NCBI GenBank assembly: GCA_028751875.1
Contig: CM054158.1
Span: 48,199,831-48,263,830 of the forward strand
From: Rapana venosa
Lineage: Eukaryota; Mollusca; Gastropoda; Neogastropoda; Muricidae
Length of the DNA: 64,000 bases
Reading direction: 5' to 3'
In this document: positions 11,170 to 23,431 of the stretch, in pieces
How the letters are laid out: the number at the start of each line of letters is the position of its first letter
Position numbering within the stretch: position 1 is the stretch's first letter
Position numbers and translations under genes: made by a program
The notes under the pieces: generated by a model
What the model was told of the DNA's origin: nothing
Seen by the model: only the letters and a program-made list of their open reading frames with translations
Database searches by the model: none

Positions 11170-14100
11170 GTGGTGTTGTTTGTGTGGGTGTGTGTGTCAA
11201 GTCAAGTCAAATTTTTATTTCCAGACGGTACATTGAATAAGCAATGCATTTGCTTTTTTTCTCATCAAGCCATCTATCTAAGAACAAATTTCTTAATGAT
11301 AGTACTGAAATACTACATTATTACAACCTTTACCAGTAGTGTGTGTGTGTGTATGCATGTATGTGTGTGTGTGTGTGTGTATGCATGTCTGTGTGATGTA
11401 TGCATGTCTGTGTGTGTGTGTGTGTGTGTGTATGTGTGCGTGTGTGTGTCTGTGTGTGTGAGAGCGATACTTTTATTTTAAGTTATCTTGGAATGTTAAT
11501 ACCGATATGAAATGTAGCTTTTTATGGTGTCTTTCGAGATAATTGTACGAATTAACGTGCCTGTCAGTATTGTAACTGCCCTTCATGGGATGAATAAAGT
11601 GTTTTTGACTTGACTTGACTTGGAGGTGATTCTTCTAGGTTACACTGTAGCTATACTGTAACGCACTATTTAGGCCCTTAGTTTTTTGTTTGTTTTGTTT
11701 GTTCCTCAGTTAGAGCTCCGAGGTTTACCTATGTTGAGATTTTTGCATATGAGACCCCCCCCCCACCCCCATCCTTTAGGTAGCGCAATGGCCATTGTTT
11801 AAAAATTCACTAAACGTAATAAAACATAAAACCAGACTATCATTTATCATTTTAAAAGTATATGTTTTTCGCACATTCTCCAAAGAGTGTATACATGTCT
11901 TTGTGTATTTTGATTTAAACCAAGTCAGTGAATGCTTAAAGACCAGAAAGTTCTGAAAAATTCACATACTTACCTCAACAAAGTATAAGTATCTAACAGC
12001 AAAATGTACAAAAAACCCCGACAGGATTGATTTCACCCATGATACAATTTCATCAGCTTCAGGAATCAGTATTGAAGTCAAAAGTTATGATATATTTAAC
12101 ATAAAAATCAATGAATTCAATCAATGAATTTCTTTTGGTTGATATTTTTGGGGTTTTTTGGTGGTTTTTTTGTATTTTTTGGTTGAGAAGATCCTGTAAT
12201 AGTCAGAAGCTTAGTCAAAACAATATGTGACACTCCACCATGAAACAAGACGCTTGGCACCCGACCAACTTTTCCGGTAGGAGCCATTTTAGGGAGGTGG
12301 GGTCAGGTTGTCAAATTCGAGATTTTAATTGATCATAAAACTATAGCCATTATTCTACCTTCTTATGAAATATCAAGGCATAATATTATTTCCTTTTGCT
12401 TTTAAACACATTTTAAAAATATCCAAGCCCTCATTCTGACCACCTATTACGATGCTACACTTGTCAATTTCTCTTGTTGTCACATCCTGCAGTGTATCAT
12501 TTCAATTTGTAATAACTTTTCACAGAATTGTCCGATTTTAAATCTGTTTTCTGTTTTGGATAGCCCTTTTATTGCAGATTAACATGTCAGTAACTAAAAC
12601 TGACTTCTGGTGCAATGCGACTCATTGTGTGGTGGGGCGTCACATGTTACATAGAAATTATCTATAGTTTAATAACATGTTAAAAGGGAAAGAATACATC
12701 AAGGGAATGGCTGAACTAATGGACTGAGTAGTTTCCCTTTGATAAAATGACGCTCTACTTTCTTTTTAATTCTTTTTTTTAATTTAAATCTTCTTCGTCG
12801 TTGAACACTTAGATACAACTATTGTTGTCTGCTGACATTAAGCGCCTGACAAGTCAGTCCCAGCACATCTGACTTCAGCATGAAAGAGAATTGTTATTTT
12901 AAAAAATCTTTCTGGGGAAAAAAGGCAGGAGAATGGACCAAGAAGGTAGAAAATAGACAAGAAGGAGGTGACAGGATGAAAAGGAACACGGCAGAAACAA
13001 AGAGAGTGATAGAAAAGAGGCAACTTCTAGCAGAGAATTTCCAGATACCATTTATACTGATAGGCCCCGGGCATCCCCACAGGGGTGGGGGTGGGGGATC
13101 TGAAACGTGCAGCACCTGGGCACATGCAATGTCACTTTGTGACGTCAGGACTCGTGCACCTAGAGCTACAGCATAACTATATTAGTTAATGGCTTCACAA
13201 GTCTTACATACCACTTATCTTGCATGGTCCGTCCTGTTGTTATCCGTTCCCACTAATGGCCTACTCTTCCAAAAGGTGGATCAGGTTTATCACATATGAG
13301 ACTATCCCCCCCCCCCACCTCCTTTCAGTAGCGCAATGGCCGTTGTTTAAAAATTCAGATGGAACAGGTTTATTTAGCATGTTAGCAAGATATTCTGAGT
13401 GTGGTTGCACATTGGACTTCGATTTAGTCTCATCTAAAGTCCAGCATGGCATCTAAGCCCGAAGGAGAACGCTGAAGGCTGAAACAGGCCACTAGGCACA
13501 TACTTCACTTTCTGCATAATCCAACAGACTTGTGAGGCCTTAGCTGTGTGGGTGTGTGTGTGGACGTTTTTTTACCTCTTCTCCATACCAATGGTCATCA
13601 CTGACTGCTCTTACACTAAAGATAAGATCCTTTTTTTTTCTTGAACTTCAGGCAAAGATATTTCGTCATTAGATTTCTTTTATGTTGACAGAAGCCATGC
13701 ACAGCGTATGGCTAGAAATGTGTGCACTAGGCTATGCAATTCTGTGGTTTTACAGCACATAACTTAGTATATAAGGAAATAAAAATAAATGCTACAGAAA
13801 TAAATTTTTCTTCATCGTTTGTTCTAACAGCACTTGAAGGAAACACACACCTGTCACAAACAATATGTACGGATTCCACACACAGAGACCACGACAGGAT
13901 AGCCTGGTGGTTACAGTGATGTATTCATGATCTGCTGACCCGGGTTTCATTCTCGTTTGAGAATATTTTTCCTCTGGAGTTAACATCAGTGCTGACGCCA
14001 CTTCCCCCAAAAGTCCTTCGGATGAGACTATAAACCAATGCGAATGTATGCAAAATATCTTGCACACACGTTAAATCCTGTTCTGCCTTTTGAAAGAGTA

Positions 14101-14287
14101 GGCCATTGTGTGCCAGTGGGAACAGATAACAAAATTTACAAAAAAATGCATATACACGGGGACTGGGTGTAGAAAAGCACCTGGGTGTTTATTCCATTAT
14201 CCTCGATATAAAAGAATTAAAAATGATAAAATAAAACACACACACACACGCTACACACACTCGCTACACACACACACACACACACAC

Positions 14288-14322
<35 letters not shown>

Positions 14323-15145
14323 GCTACACACTCACCACGTAATAGAGATTTCCTGTACCAGGGCGTTTGCTGGAAAAGGAGCCAGGAATCGCGACGCGTC
14401 CTTTCCAAATCTTCGCCGCCGCTGTTGGGACCAGCTGCCAACCCCAGCACTCCACAACACTTCAGCTGCAAGCATACACAGTACACAAGTCAAGACAAGT
14501 CAAGTCAAGTCAAAAACATATTAATCATCCCACAAAGGGCCAATCCAATCCTGTTGTTTATAGCCCCGCCAACCACAAAGCCAATGAAGGGCAATTACAA
14601 TACTGACAGGCACACTTCTTCTTCGTCGAACGCTCAGACAGCAACTATTGTTGTCTGTCATATGAGCGAAAACGCGTCACGCTGCCGTTAAGCGCCTGAC
14701 AAGTCGGGCCCAGCGCATCCAACTTCGGTACAAGAGAGAATGGTTTCCTGTTAAGTTCTTCCTGGAAAAAAGGCAGGAGAACGGACCAAGAAGGCAGAAA
14801 ATAGACAAGAAGGAGCTGACAGGAAGAAAAGGAATAAGGCAGAAACAAAGAGAGTGATAGAAAAGAGGAAATTTCTAGCACAGAATTTCCAGAATGTGGG
14901 GATGCTGTTTATACTGATAGGCCCCTGGCATCCCCTCGGGGGATGACAGGCACACTGATGCGTATCATAATCTAGAAAGGTACAGGAAAGCTACATTTCA
15001 TATTGGTTAAAACAGTCCAAGATAACTTCAAGTAAAAATGTCATGAAAACACGCACACACGCCCATGCGCACGCACACAAACACACCCCAATGTAGGAAT
15101 ATAATGTTAGAAAGATCATTGACTAAAAATACAGACTTATTTCAC

Positions 15146-15191
<46 letters not shown>

Positions 15192-15200
15192 TTATATATA

Positions 15201-15245
<45 letters not shown>

Positions 15246-15329
15246 AAATAAATGTCTTTTTAGTTATATATATATAATATATATTATATATATATAATAT
15301 TAAAATATTATATATATATATATATAGAT

Positions 15330-15368
<39 letters not shown>

Positions 15369-15699
15369 AGAGAGAGACGAGAGAGAGAGAGAGGAGAGAG
15401 AGAGATTATATACACACAGTAAACATAACCACCTGTGCACACAAAAAAGGTGGCAGGATGGTTAAGACATTTGCCTGCCAACAAGTAAAACAGTGAGGTT
15501 CTGGGTTCCATTCCCAGCCTCATCCTTTCTTCCCAATTTGACAGGAAAAAAATCAAACTGAATATCAAAGTCCTTCAGATAAGACTATAAACCGAGGCCA
15601 CATGTACAAATGCACGCAGAACATCTTGCACACTCATTAAAAACCTGTTCCGCTTTTCAGAAGAGATGGCCATGGTGTGCCTGTAGGGTCAGATGACAG

Positions 15700-15747
<48 letters not shown>

Positions 15748-18700
15748 ATTCCACACCGGGTCCATGTAGACACCCCCGAATCAAGGGCCCCCCCCTGTGG
15801 GTGGGTGGACAAAGAGTTGCCTGCACCCCCCTGGTTACCCTTGGAGCTCTGCCCACAGGACGAGATATAACCATAGATATATTACTATATTGGATATGTC
15901 TATATGCCTGGATATATATATCTAATATCCAAAAGGGATTAGAGGAATTAAATCTTGAATCCAGGAAGAAACTCCAGGGTAAACAACTCAAGAATCTAAT
16001 TTAAGTATTATCTCATCTATTTTCACCCACAATCCCAGTGCCCGGTTAGCTCAGTCGGTAGAGCATCAGACTTTTAATCTGAGGGTCAAGGGTTCGAGTC
16101 CCTTATTGGGCGATTTTTTTTCTGTTTTTTTTTTCCTTAATTAAAGTTTAGAGGCTTTGAAACATTTTATTTATAAAAAAAAAATATATATTTTAAGATA
16201 AAAAATCTGAAAATTGCCAATATGGAATTCTGTTTAAAACAGAAGGAAAATCACCAATGAATTCCTTAAAGCTTAATTTTTTTTAACCAATGGAAAGAGA
16301 AAGAAAGAAGGAAAAACGCAAACAGCAATTCTCCAGGTTGGAAGTTGGTATTTTTTAAATCAGCTGCAACAGCCGCTTGTCTCATACAGAACAAAAACAG
16401 CAAACACATTTTTCTTCTGACATCCGTGTAAGGCACTGGTAGACCTAGACATGTCCTACTCCATGGCACACCTGTCAAGTCAGTCAACCATTTTGTTGCC
16501 CCGAATGCCCACATGCCCCTGGATCCATACCAAAACAATATCACATCCGTTCCGTCTGTTGTATGCCCATCATTCCACATTATTGAAAAAAAGAAAAAGC
16601 AAGCAAGCAGTTTCCAATCAAGGGGAAGCAACTCTGTTAGATTGACCATTTCTCTTGACAGTTCTTTCCCTTCAACTGTTAACTGATGGTGATAGGGGGA
16701 AAAAATCTCAAGCTACTGTCTATGTATGAATGGACTTTGTAAGGATGCTGGCACAAAAGAAGTTAACTGATTTCATAATAATAATAATAATAATACATGG
16801 AATTTATATAGCGCTAAAAGGAAAAAAACGTAAAGGAGTCCCATAACCTATAAGGTCGTAGGGGAGTGAGGCGTCAGAGACCTCACTTCTCTAGGGCCAG
16901 CATATTGAGGGCGGCGCCCATCTCCTCTCCCTCGCTGCTTTACCTTCCCTGACCCTAAAGAGGGCAGGTACCCATTTACAGCTGGGTGAACTGGGGGAAC
17001 TGTACTGAAGCCAAGGCGCGCAAACGGTCACCCATCCAACTGGTAACCACGCTCGACGCTGCTTAACTTGGCTGGGGGAAAGCGAGTGCTCCGACCACTG
17101 AGCTATCCCGTCCCCCTATATAGCGCTATATCTTGCAAAAAGCAAATCAAAGCGCTTTCATTAATCGTACTCCTAGTCTTTCGGGGTTGATTTTCCAAAA
17201 CACTTCCAATACTGTACTGGTTGTTTTTTTTCGGGAAGGGGATTACCATAGCCAGCGAGTAAATTCTAGTCTTTGCCAAACAATCAACCTTCATAGGAAC
17301 GAAAGATGTCTTAGGCTGTGAGTGAATACCTGAATCACACAAAGCTACATGAATATATAACAGAGCCATAACAGGTGAATACCTGGAGCATGCAAAGCTC
17401 CATGAATATATATAACAGAGCCATAACAGGTGAATACCTGGAGCACGCACAGCTCCATGAATATAACAGAGCATAATCAACCTTTCAGACTCAGGTCAGG
17501 TATATCAATTATATTGAATGAGTTTAGGGGAGAGGTGTGAGCGGCCCCTCCCCCTTGTAAAAAAAACTAGGGGTTAGGGGGCTGTGCCCCCTGAAGCTGA
17601 AGCATTTCTTTTGAATCTTGACAAACTATCTCTGGAAATGAAAACTATGTGTAAAATCCTTTTACTGTCTAAAAGCCAACCACAGACAAGGGAGAAAAAA
17701 GTGCTGGCAGCGCAGCATTGTTGAGTAATAAGTCTTTCAAAATGTGTGGGATTAATATGAGCATGTGCCTGAGGACTTTTCCATTGTTATGTGTAGCATT
17801 CACACAGACCTCTCAGTATAAAATTCAAAGACTTTTCAAGGAATTTTCAATGACACTTTTTAAGACATTCATATTAGTGTTATTCATGTAGTATTACATT
17901 TGTAGCCTATGCATGCTAATTCTATCATTGATATATGTTTATATATATATATATATATATATATCCGAAATGGGTTACAGGAATTAAATCTTGAAATCTT
18001 GAATCAGGAAGAAACTCCAGGGTAAACAACTCAAGAATGTTCAGTTACTCCCCTTCTAATCTAAGTATTATCTCTTCTATTTTCACCCACAATCCCAGTG
18101 CCCGGTTAGCTCAGTCGGTAGAGCATCAGACTTTTAATCTGAGGGTCAAGGGTTCGAGTCCCTTATTGGGCGAATTTTTTTTTCTGTCCTCCCCACCCTC
18201 CCCTTATTGTTGTTTAAAGGTTTTGGATCTAATTTCTTTTCATATATTTTTTTTTTTTAAAGAATAAAAATCTTTAGGTTTAAAAACAGAAGGAAAATCA
18301 CTTATGAATTCCTTAAAAGCTTTATTTTTTTTTAATGAAGAAAAAAAAGAAGGAAAACTATTTGGCAATTAATGTGTACAGGGTTCATACAGACTTCTCA
18401 GTATAAAATTCAAAGAGTTTTCAATGAGATTTTTTAGACATTCATATATGTGATTCAGGTAGTATTACATTTGTAGCCTACACATGCTAATTCTATCACT
18501 GATATATGTTTATATATATATATATATATATCCAAAAGGGGTTACAGGAATTTAATCTTGACTCAAGAAGAAACTCCTGGATAAACAACTCAAGAATGTC
18601 CAGTTATTCCCCTTATAATTTGTGTATCATATCTGTTATTTTCACCCACATTCCCAGTGCCCGGTTAGCTCAGTCGGTAGAGCATCAGACTTTTAATCTG

Positions 18701-20168
18701 AGGGTCAAGGGTTCGAGTCCCTTATTGGGCGATTTTTTTTTCCATGTATTTTCCCCCCCTTATTGTTGTTTAAAGGTTTTGAAACCATTTTTAAAAAAAT
18801 AATTTTTTTTTAATAAAAAAAATCTGAAAATTGCTTAAAGGAATCCCGTTTAAAACAGAAGGAAAATCACCAATGAATTCCTTAAAGCTTTTTCTTTTTT
18901 TAACAAATGAAGAAAAAAAAAAAGGAAAAGCACATACAGAATTCTTCAGTTTGGAAGTTGGTATTTTGTAAATAAGCTGCAACACTTGTCACATGCCTCA
19001 AACAGAACAAAAACAACAAACCCATTTTTCTTCCAAGATCTTCTCCAAGTCTATTTCAGAAATGAACGTATGCTATAGCCGAGTGGTTAAGACCGTGCAA
19101 CTTCAATCCGCCAGTTCCATGAAGTCGTGGGTTCAAATCTCAGCAGCGTCTGGTGAATAAAGGGTGGGGATTTTTATGATCTCCTAGGCCAACTTCAAGT
19201 GAAGACCTGCCAGTGCCTTAATTCCCTTAGTGCATAATTACATACTCGTGCAGAAGATCAAATACACACGTTCAAAAAAGCCTATAGTCCATGTCAGCGT
19301 TCAGTGGGTTTCAGAAACACGAACATACCCAGCATGCATCCCCAAAGTTGGAATGCGGCTATCTTCATGGTGGGCAAAAATGGTCATATACGCAAAATCT
19401 CACCATGGGTGAACCTCGGAGCTCTAGCCGAGGAATGAAAAAAAAAAGTTTCAGCAATGAAATCAACTTTTTGGAGTGTGCTGCAGCTCTAGTTAAGGCA
19501 GCCCTGAATTCAAAATGACATGCTGTATGTCCAGTGTTCTAGGTTATTTAACATTTTTCCCTACGGGTAACCTGCTATAGGGTAACCAACCATCTCCTCA
19601 CCCTTCCCTCCGTATCTCCCGCTACAGCACTATATAAATTCCATTTATTATTATTATTATTATTACTGGGTGACAGAAGTATGCAAAATGTGCACAGTGC
19701 ACGTGTACTGGGAAAGAGGGGTTCTCTCCCTTAATGTAGGGATAGTGTTGAAAAAGAAAAGAAGCGATTTTTACCCAAGGGGAAGTGATTCATATTACTG
19801 GATTGGCCATTTCTCCTGTTAATTTAAAGTGACTATTTAAAAAAAAATTTAAAAAGAAGAAAATCCATATGCTACTGTTTATGACTGGACATTCTAAAGG
19901 GAACCAGAACACAAAAAGAAGTGAATTTTTTTTTTCAAAATAAATATGGCAACTTCTTGACTTAAAAACTTATTCCCCAAGGTTGAGGAAATTTCACTGT
20001 GGGTAAAATCTTTCTCTTTTTTTGTGTGGTGGACCCTGACCCACCTTTTCAAAGAGTAGGCCATTTCGTGCAAGTTAAAAACAGATCACAAATTTTTTTT
20101 TTTAAAAACACATGCACACAGGAGCTGTGTTTAGACATCATCATCCCTGATGTGGTGCACAGCTGTCA

Positions 20169-20201
<33 letters not shown>

Positions 20202-22148
20202 ACTTTCAGCTGCTATCCATCCCATCCCAGCTGGTTACAGCAAGAAGTGACCGCACATGGGACTTGGTAAAAGGTAGGGGCTCATTCTAGCACTGAGTCC
20301 TGGACCCTTGACCGTGTTATGCTGAATGTGTGCGCTGTGAGCGACCTAAGTGGTGGACAGAAGAAGAAAAAAAACCCAGCCTCATATGCAGAAATCTTAA
20401 CATTGGTGAACCTCGGAGCTCTAGCCAAGGAACACAAAAACAACCCAAAAAAGAACCCCCCAAAAAACCAACAGCCAAAACAGCGCCTCACAACAACAAA
20501 TGTCACCAAACCAGGCCCTTGACTGGAATCCACAAGGGAAGCGGAAAGTTGGTCGGCCAAAACAGACCTGGCGCAGAAGTGTTGACGAAGAAACGAAGGC
20601 AGCCGGAATGACATGGGCCGAGCTGAAGAGGATCTCCCCAAAAACCGAGTTCGTTGGAGGGAAGGGTGTTGTTGCAGCCCCTATGTTCCCCAAGGAGGCA
20701 TAAGTCAAGTAAGTCACAACAACAAATCCATGAAGGTGACATACATGAATATATTCGTTTCCTGCTTACTGAATGAACAAACCCTATTCCATCCCAGGGG
20801 AGTACCCCCAAAAGACGACCGAGAGGGGAGTGGGGGGGGAAGAAGGGGGAGAGTACTCACGTCCCTCTGGAGCCGGTCCCAAGCCTCGGTGACGGAGGCA
20901 TCCTCCCCATAGTCCAGCACCAGAGTGTTCCGCATGGCGTCCGCCATCTCCTCCTCCAGCTGTGCACGAGTAGCAAATTCAACAATAATGATACCTAATG
21001 AGCTACTGTGGGGGGAGGGAGGGGAGAGAGAGTGAGGGAGGGGGAGGGAGAGGGGGAGAGAGGGGGGGAAGAGAGAAGGTGGAGAGAAAGAGAGAGGGGG
21101 AGAGAGAGAAGGGGGGGGAGGCGACGACACTGAGAGAGAGAAAAATGTATTTTTGGTGTGTGTGTTTTGTGTGTGTGTGTGTGTGTGTATGTGTGTGGTG
21201 AGACAATTGACAATTGACACAATTTTATTGCTATTTAGCGATCAAGCCATATAGCGCTGCGGCGCGGGGTAACGACGATACCGAATGCGACGCGATTACA
21301 ATGACATGGAAACCATGGCAGTAGTGGTATGTACATCAGATTCGATACATTATTGTCTGTGTCTCAAGTGTCCCAATTTTCAAACCAGCCTTTCCTTTTC
21401 CAGTCTACAGCCAGCGAAGTCAGCCCATGTAAGACGAAGTCAGCCCATGTAAGACTGGATCAGGTCCCGAAGATGATGTAACTCCTGCTCAGCACTCGCC
21501 ACCACTGTCGCTGTGTGTTGTGTGTTAGTACACTGTTTCCCTTTACGAAGTCTGGCAAGCCTGACACGTTCTTCTGGCAACATGTTTTTCTCTTCTTGCT
21601 TGATGTACCAGAACACACACTTAGATTCCTCGCCAGGATCTCCATTCCAAGAGTATTCCAGGGTGATGTCATCTGATTCACACATCACAATGTTTTGATC
21701 AACCGAACTATGTACCACCACCTTTCGAAACCGTGTGTTTCTCTTGCTGTCCCTTAATCTACGCTGCACACGTTTGTCAGTTAGAGTAGACACATACTGT
21801 TTCACAATACCAGTATGAGAGTCATCCACTGTGCAGCCAACTGTCAGATCTTCCTGCACATCAGACGCCTCAGAAGACACACCGATCTTACTGTCTGTTG
21901 CTGGTTCACACGGCAAATCAAGAGAATCTAGTGTGGCTGGGACATTCACTGCACTGTCAACACACAGCTCTGTGTACACACTGGCTTGTTTTGATTCGGC
22001 ATCCACTCTCTCACGATGCAGGGAGTCACTGTCAGACAACACCGGCTCTTCCAAAACACTGTCCTTGTCACACTGACGACTTGCCTGTGTGTGAGAGAGA
22101 GAGAGAGAGAGAGTTTTGTGTGTGTGTTGTGTATGTTATGTGTGTGTG

Positions 22149-22181
<33 letters not shown>

Positions 22182-23354
22182 GTGTGTGGCAGACAGAGGG
22201 AGGGAGGGAGGGAGACGGACAAAGACAGAGAAAGAGAGAAAAAAATGTTATTTTTGGTGTGTGTGTGTGTGAGCGAGTGAGGAGAGAGGGAGAGAGGGAG
22301 AGAGAGAGAGAGAGAGAGAGTGTTGTGTGTGTGTGTTGTGTATGTTGTGTGTGTATGTTGTGTGTGTGTTGTGTGTATGTTGTGTGTGTGTGTTATGTTG
22401 TTTGTGTGTATGTGTTATGTGTGTGTGTTGTGTGTATGTTGTGTGTGTGTATGCGTGTGTGTTGGGTGTATGCGTGTGTGTTGTGTGTATGTGTGTGTTG
22501 TGTGTATGTTATGTTTGTGTTAATGATAATAATAATGTATGGAATGTATATAGCGCTGAATCTTGTAAAGCTACAAATCAAAGCGCTCAGATGACTTTTT
22601 TTTTTTTAAATCTAGGATAATGGAATAAGCACTCATGTGCTTTTTTACATCGAGTCCCCGTGTGTATGCGGTTTTGTAAATTTTGTCATCTGTTCCCACC
22701 GGCACACAATGGCCTACTCTTTTGAAAAGCGGAACAGGATTTAATGTGTGCGCAAGATGTTCTGCATGCGTTCGCACATGGGGCCTCGGTTTATAGTCTC
22801 ATCCGAAGGACTTGTGTGTTGTGTGTGTGTATTGTCTGTCTGTCAAAGTCAAAGTCAAAAACACTGTAATCATCCCATGAAGGGCAATTACAATACTGAC
22901 TGGCAGGCAGATTGATACACATCAAACATCTCAGACACAAAAAGCTATATTTCATATTGGTTAAAACATTCCAAAATGACTTCAAATAAAATGTCACAAA
23001 CACACACACCAACACACACGCACGCATGCGCACACACACATCAATTGTGAACACAATTTAAAACCCATTGATTAGAAGACATAAAAACTTATGCACGCAT
23101 ATACGCAGCATGTACACACGCACGTATGTGCGTGTGTGAACACGCCCACGCACACCCACACCATACACCAATATATGAATTCAATGTTTTAAGACCGTTG
23201 ACTAGAAGACAGACTTATTTCACACACCCACCCACACACACACACACACATAATTATGTATTGACTACACTCATAACAATGACAATCAGGTAAGTAATTC
23301 AGAGAAATGTAAAAACTGGAATTCAGAATTCGCATGCTTACTGTGTATGTTGTG

Positions 23355-23431
<77 letters not shown>

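Larger units (their letters stand above)
15880..19030 (+). repeat. Duplicated tRNA-Lys unit, three copies
   Basis: Unit: (TA)n, ATCCAAAAGGG, CAGGAAGAAACTCC, AACAACTCAAGAAT, TTTTCACCCACAATCCCAGT, the tRNA, a T run, TTATTGTTGTTTAAAGGTTT, then AAACAGAAGGAAAATCACC and GAATTCCTTAAAGC. Copy 1 spans about 15890-16420, copy 2 about 17775-18350, copy 3 about 18368-19030. Copies 2 and 3 are tandem at about 560 bases. The 3' flank of copy 1 continues to match that of copy 3 (GGAAGTTGGTATTTT), and 16630-16770 resembles 19790-19930, so the event was larger than the tRNA. Confidence 0.85.

Noticed and set aside
10833..11481. Cys/Val-rich and His/Thr-rich frames of 100-220 codons
   Set aside because: They come from TG/CA microsatellites; the only real coding part there is tetraspanin exon 6.
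15689..16004. Poly-proline / poly-glycine ORFs
   Set aside because: Created by a 46-base C run; the same applies at 20168, 40585 and 56170.
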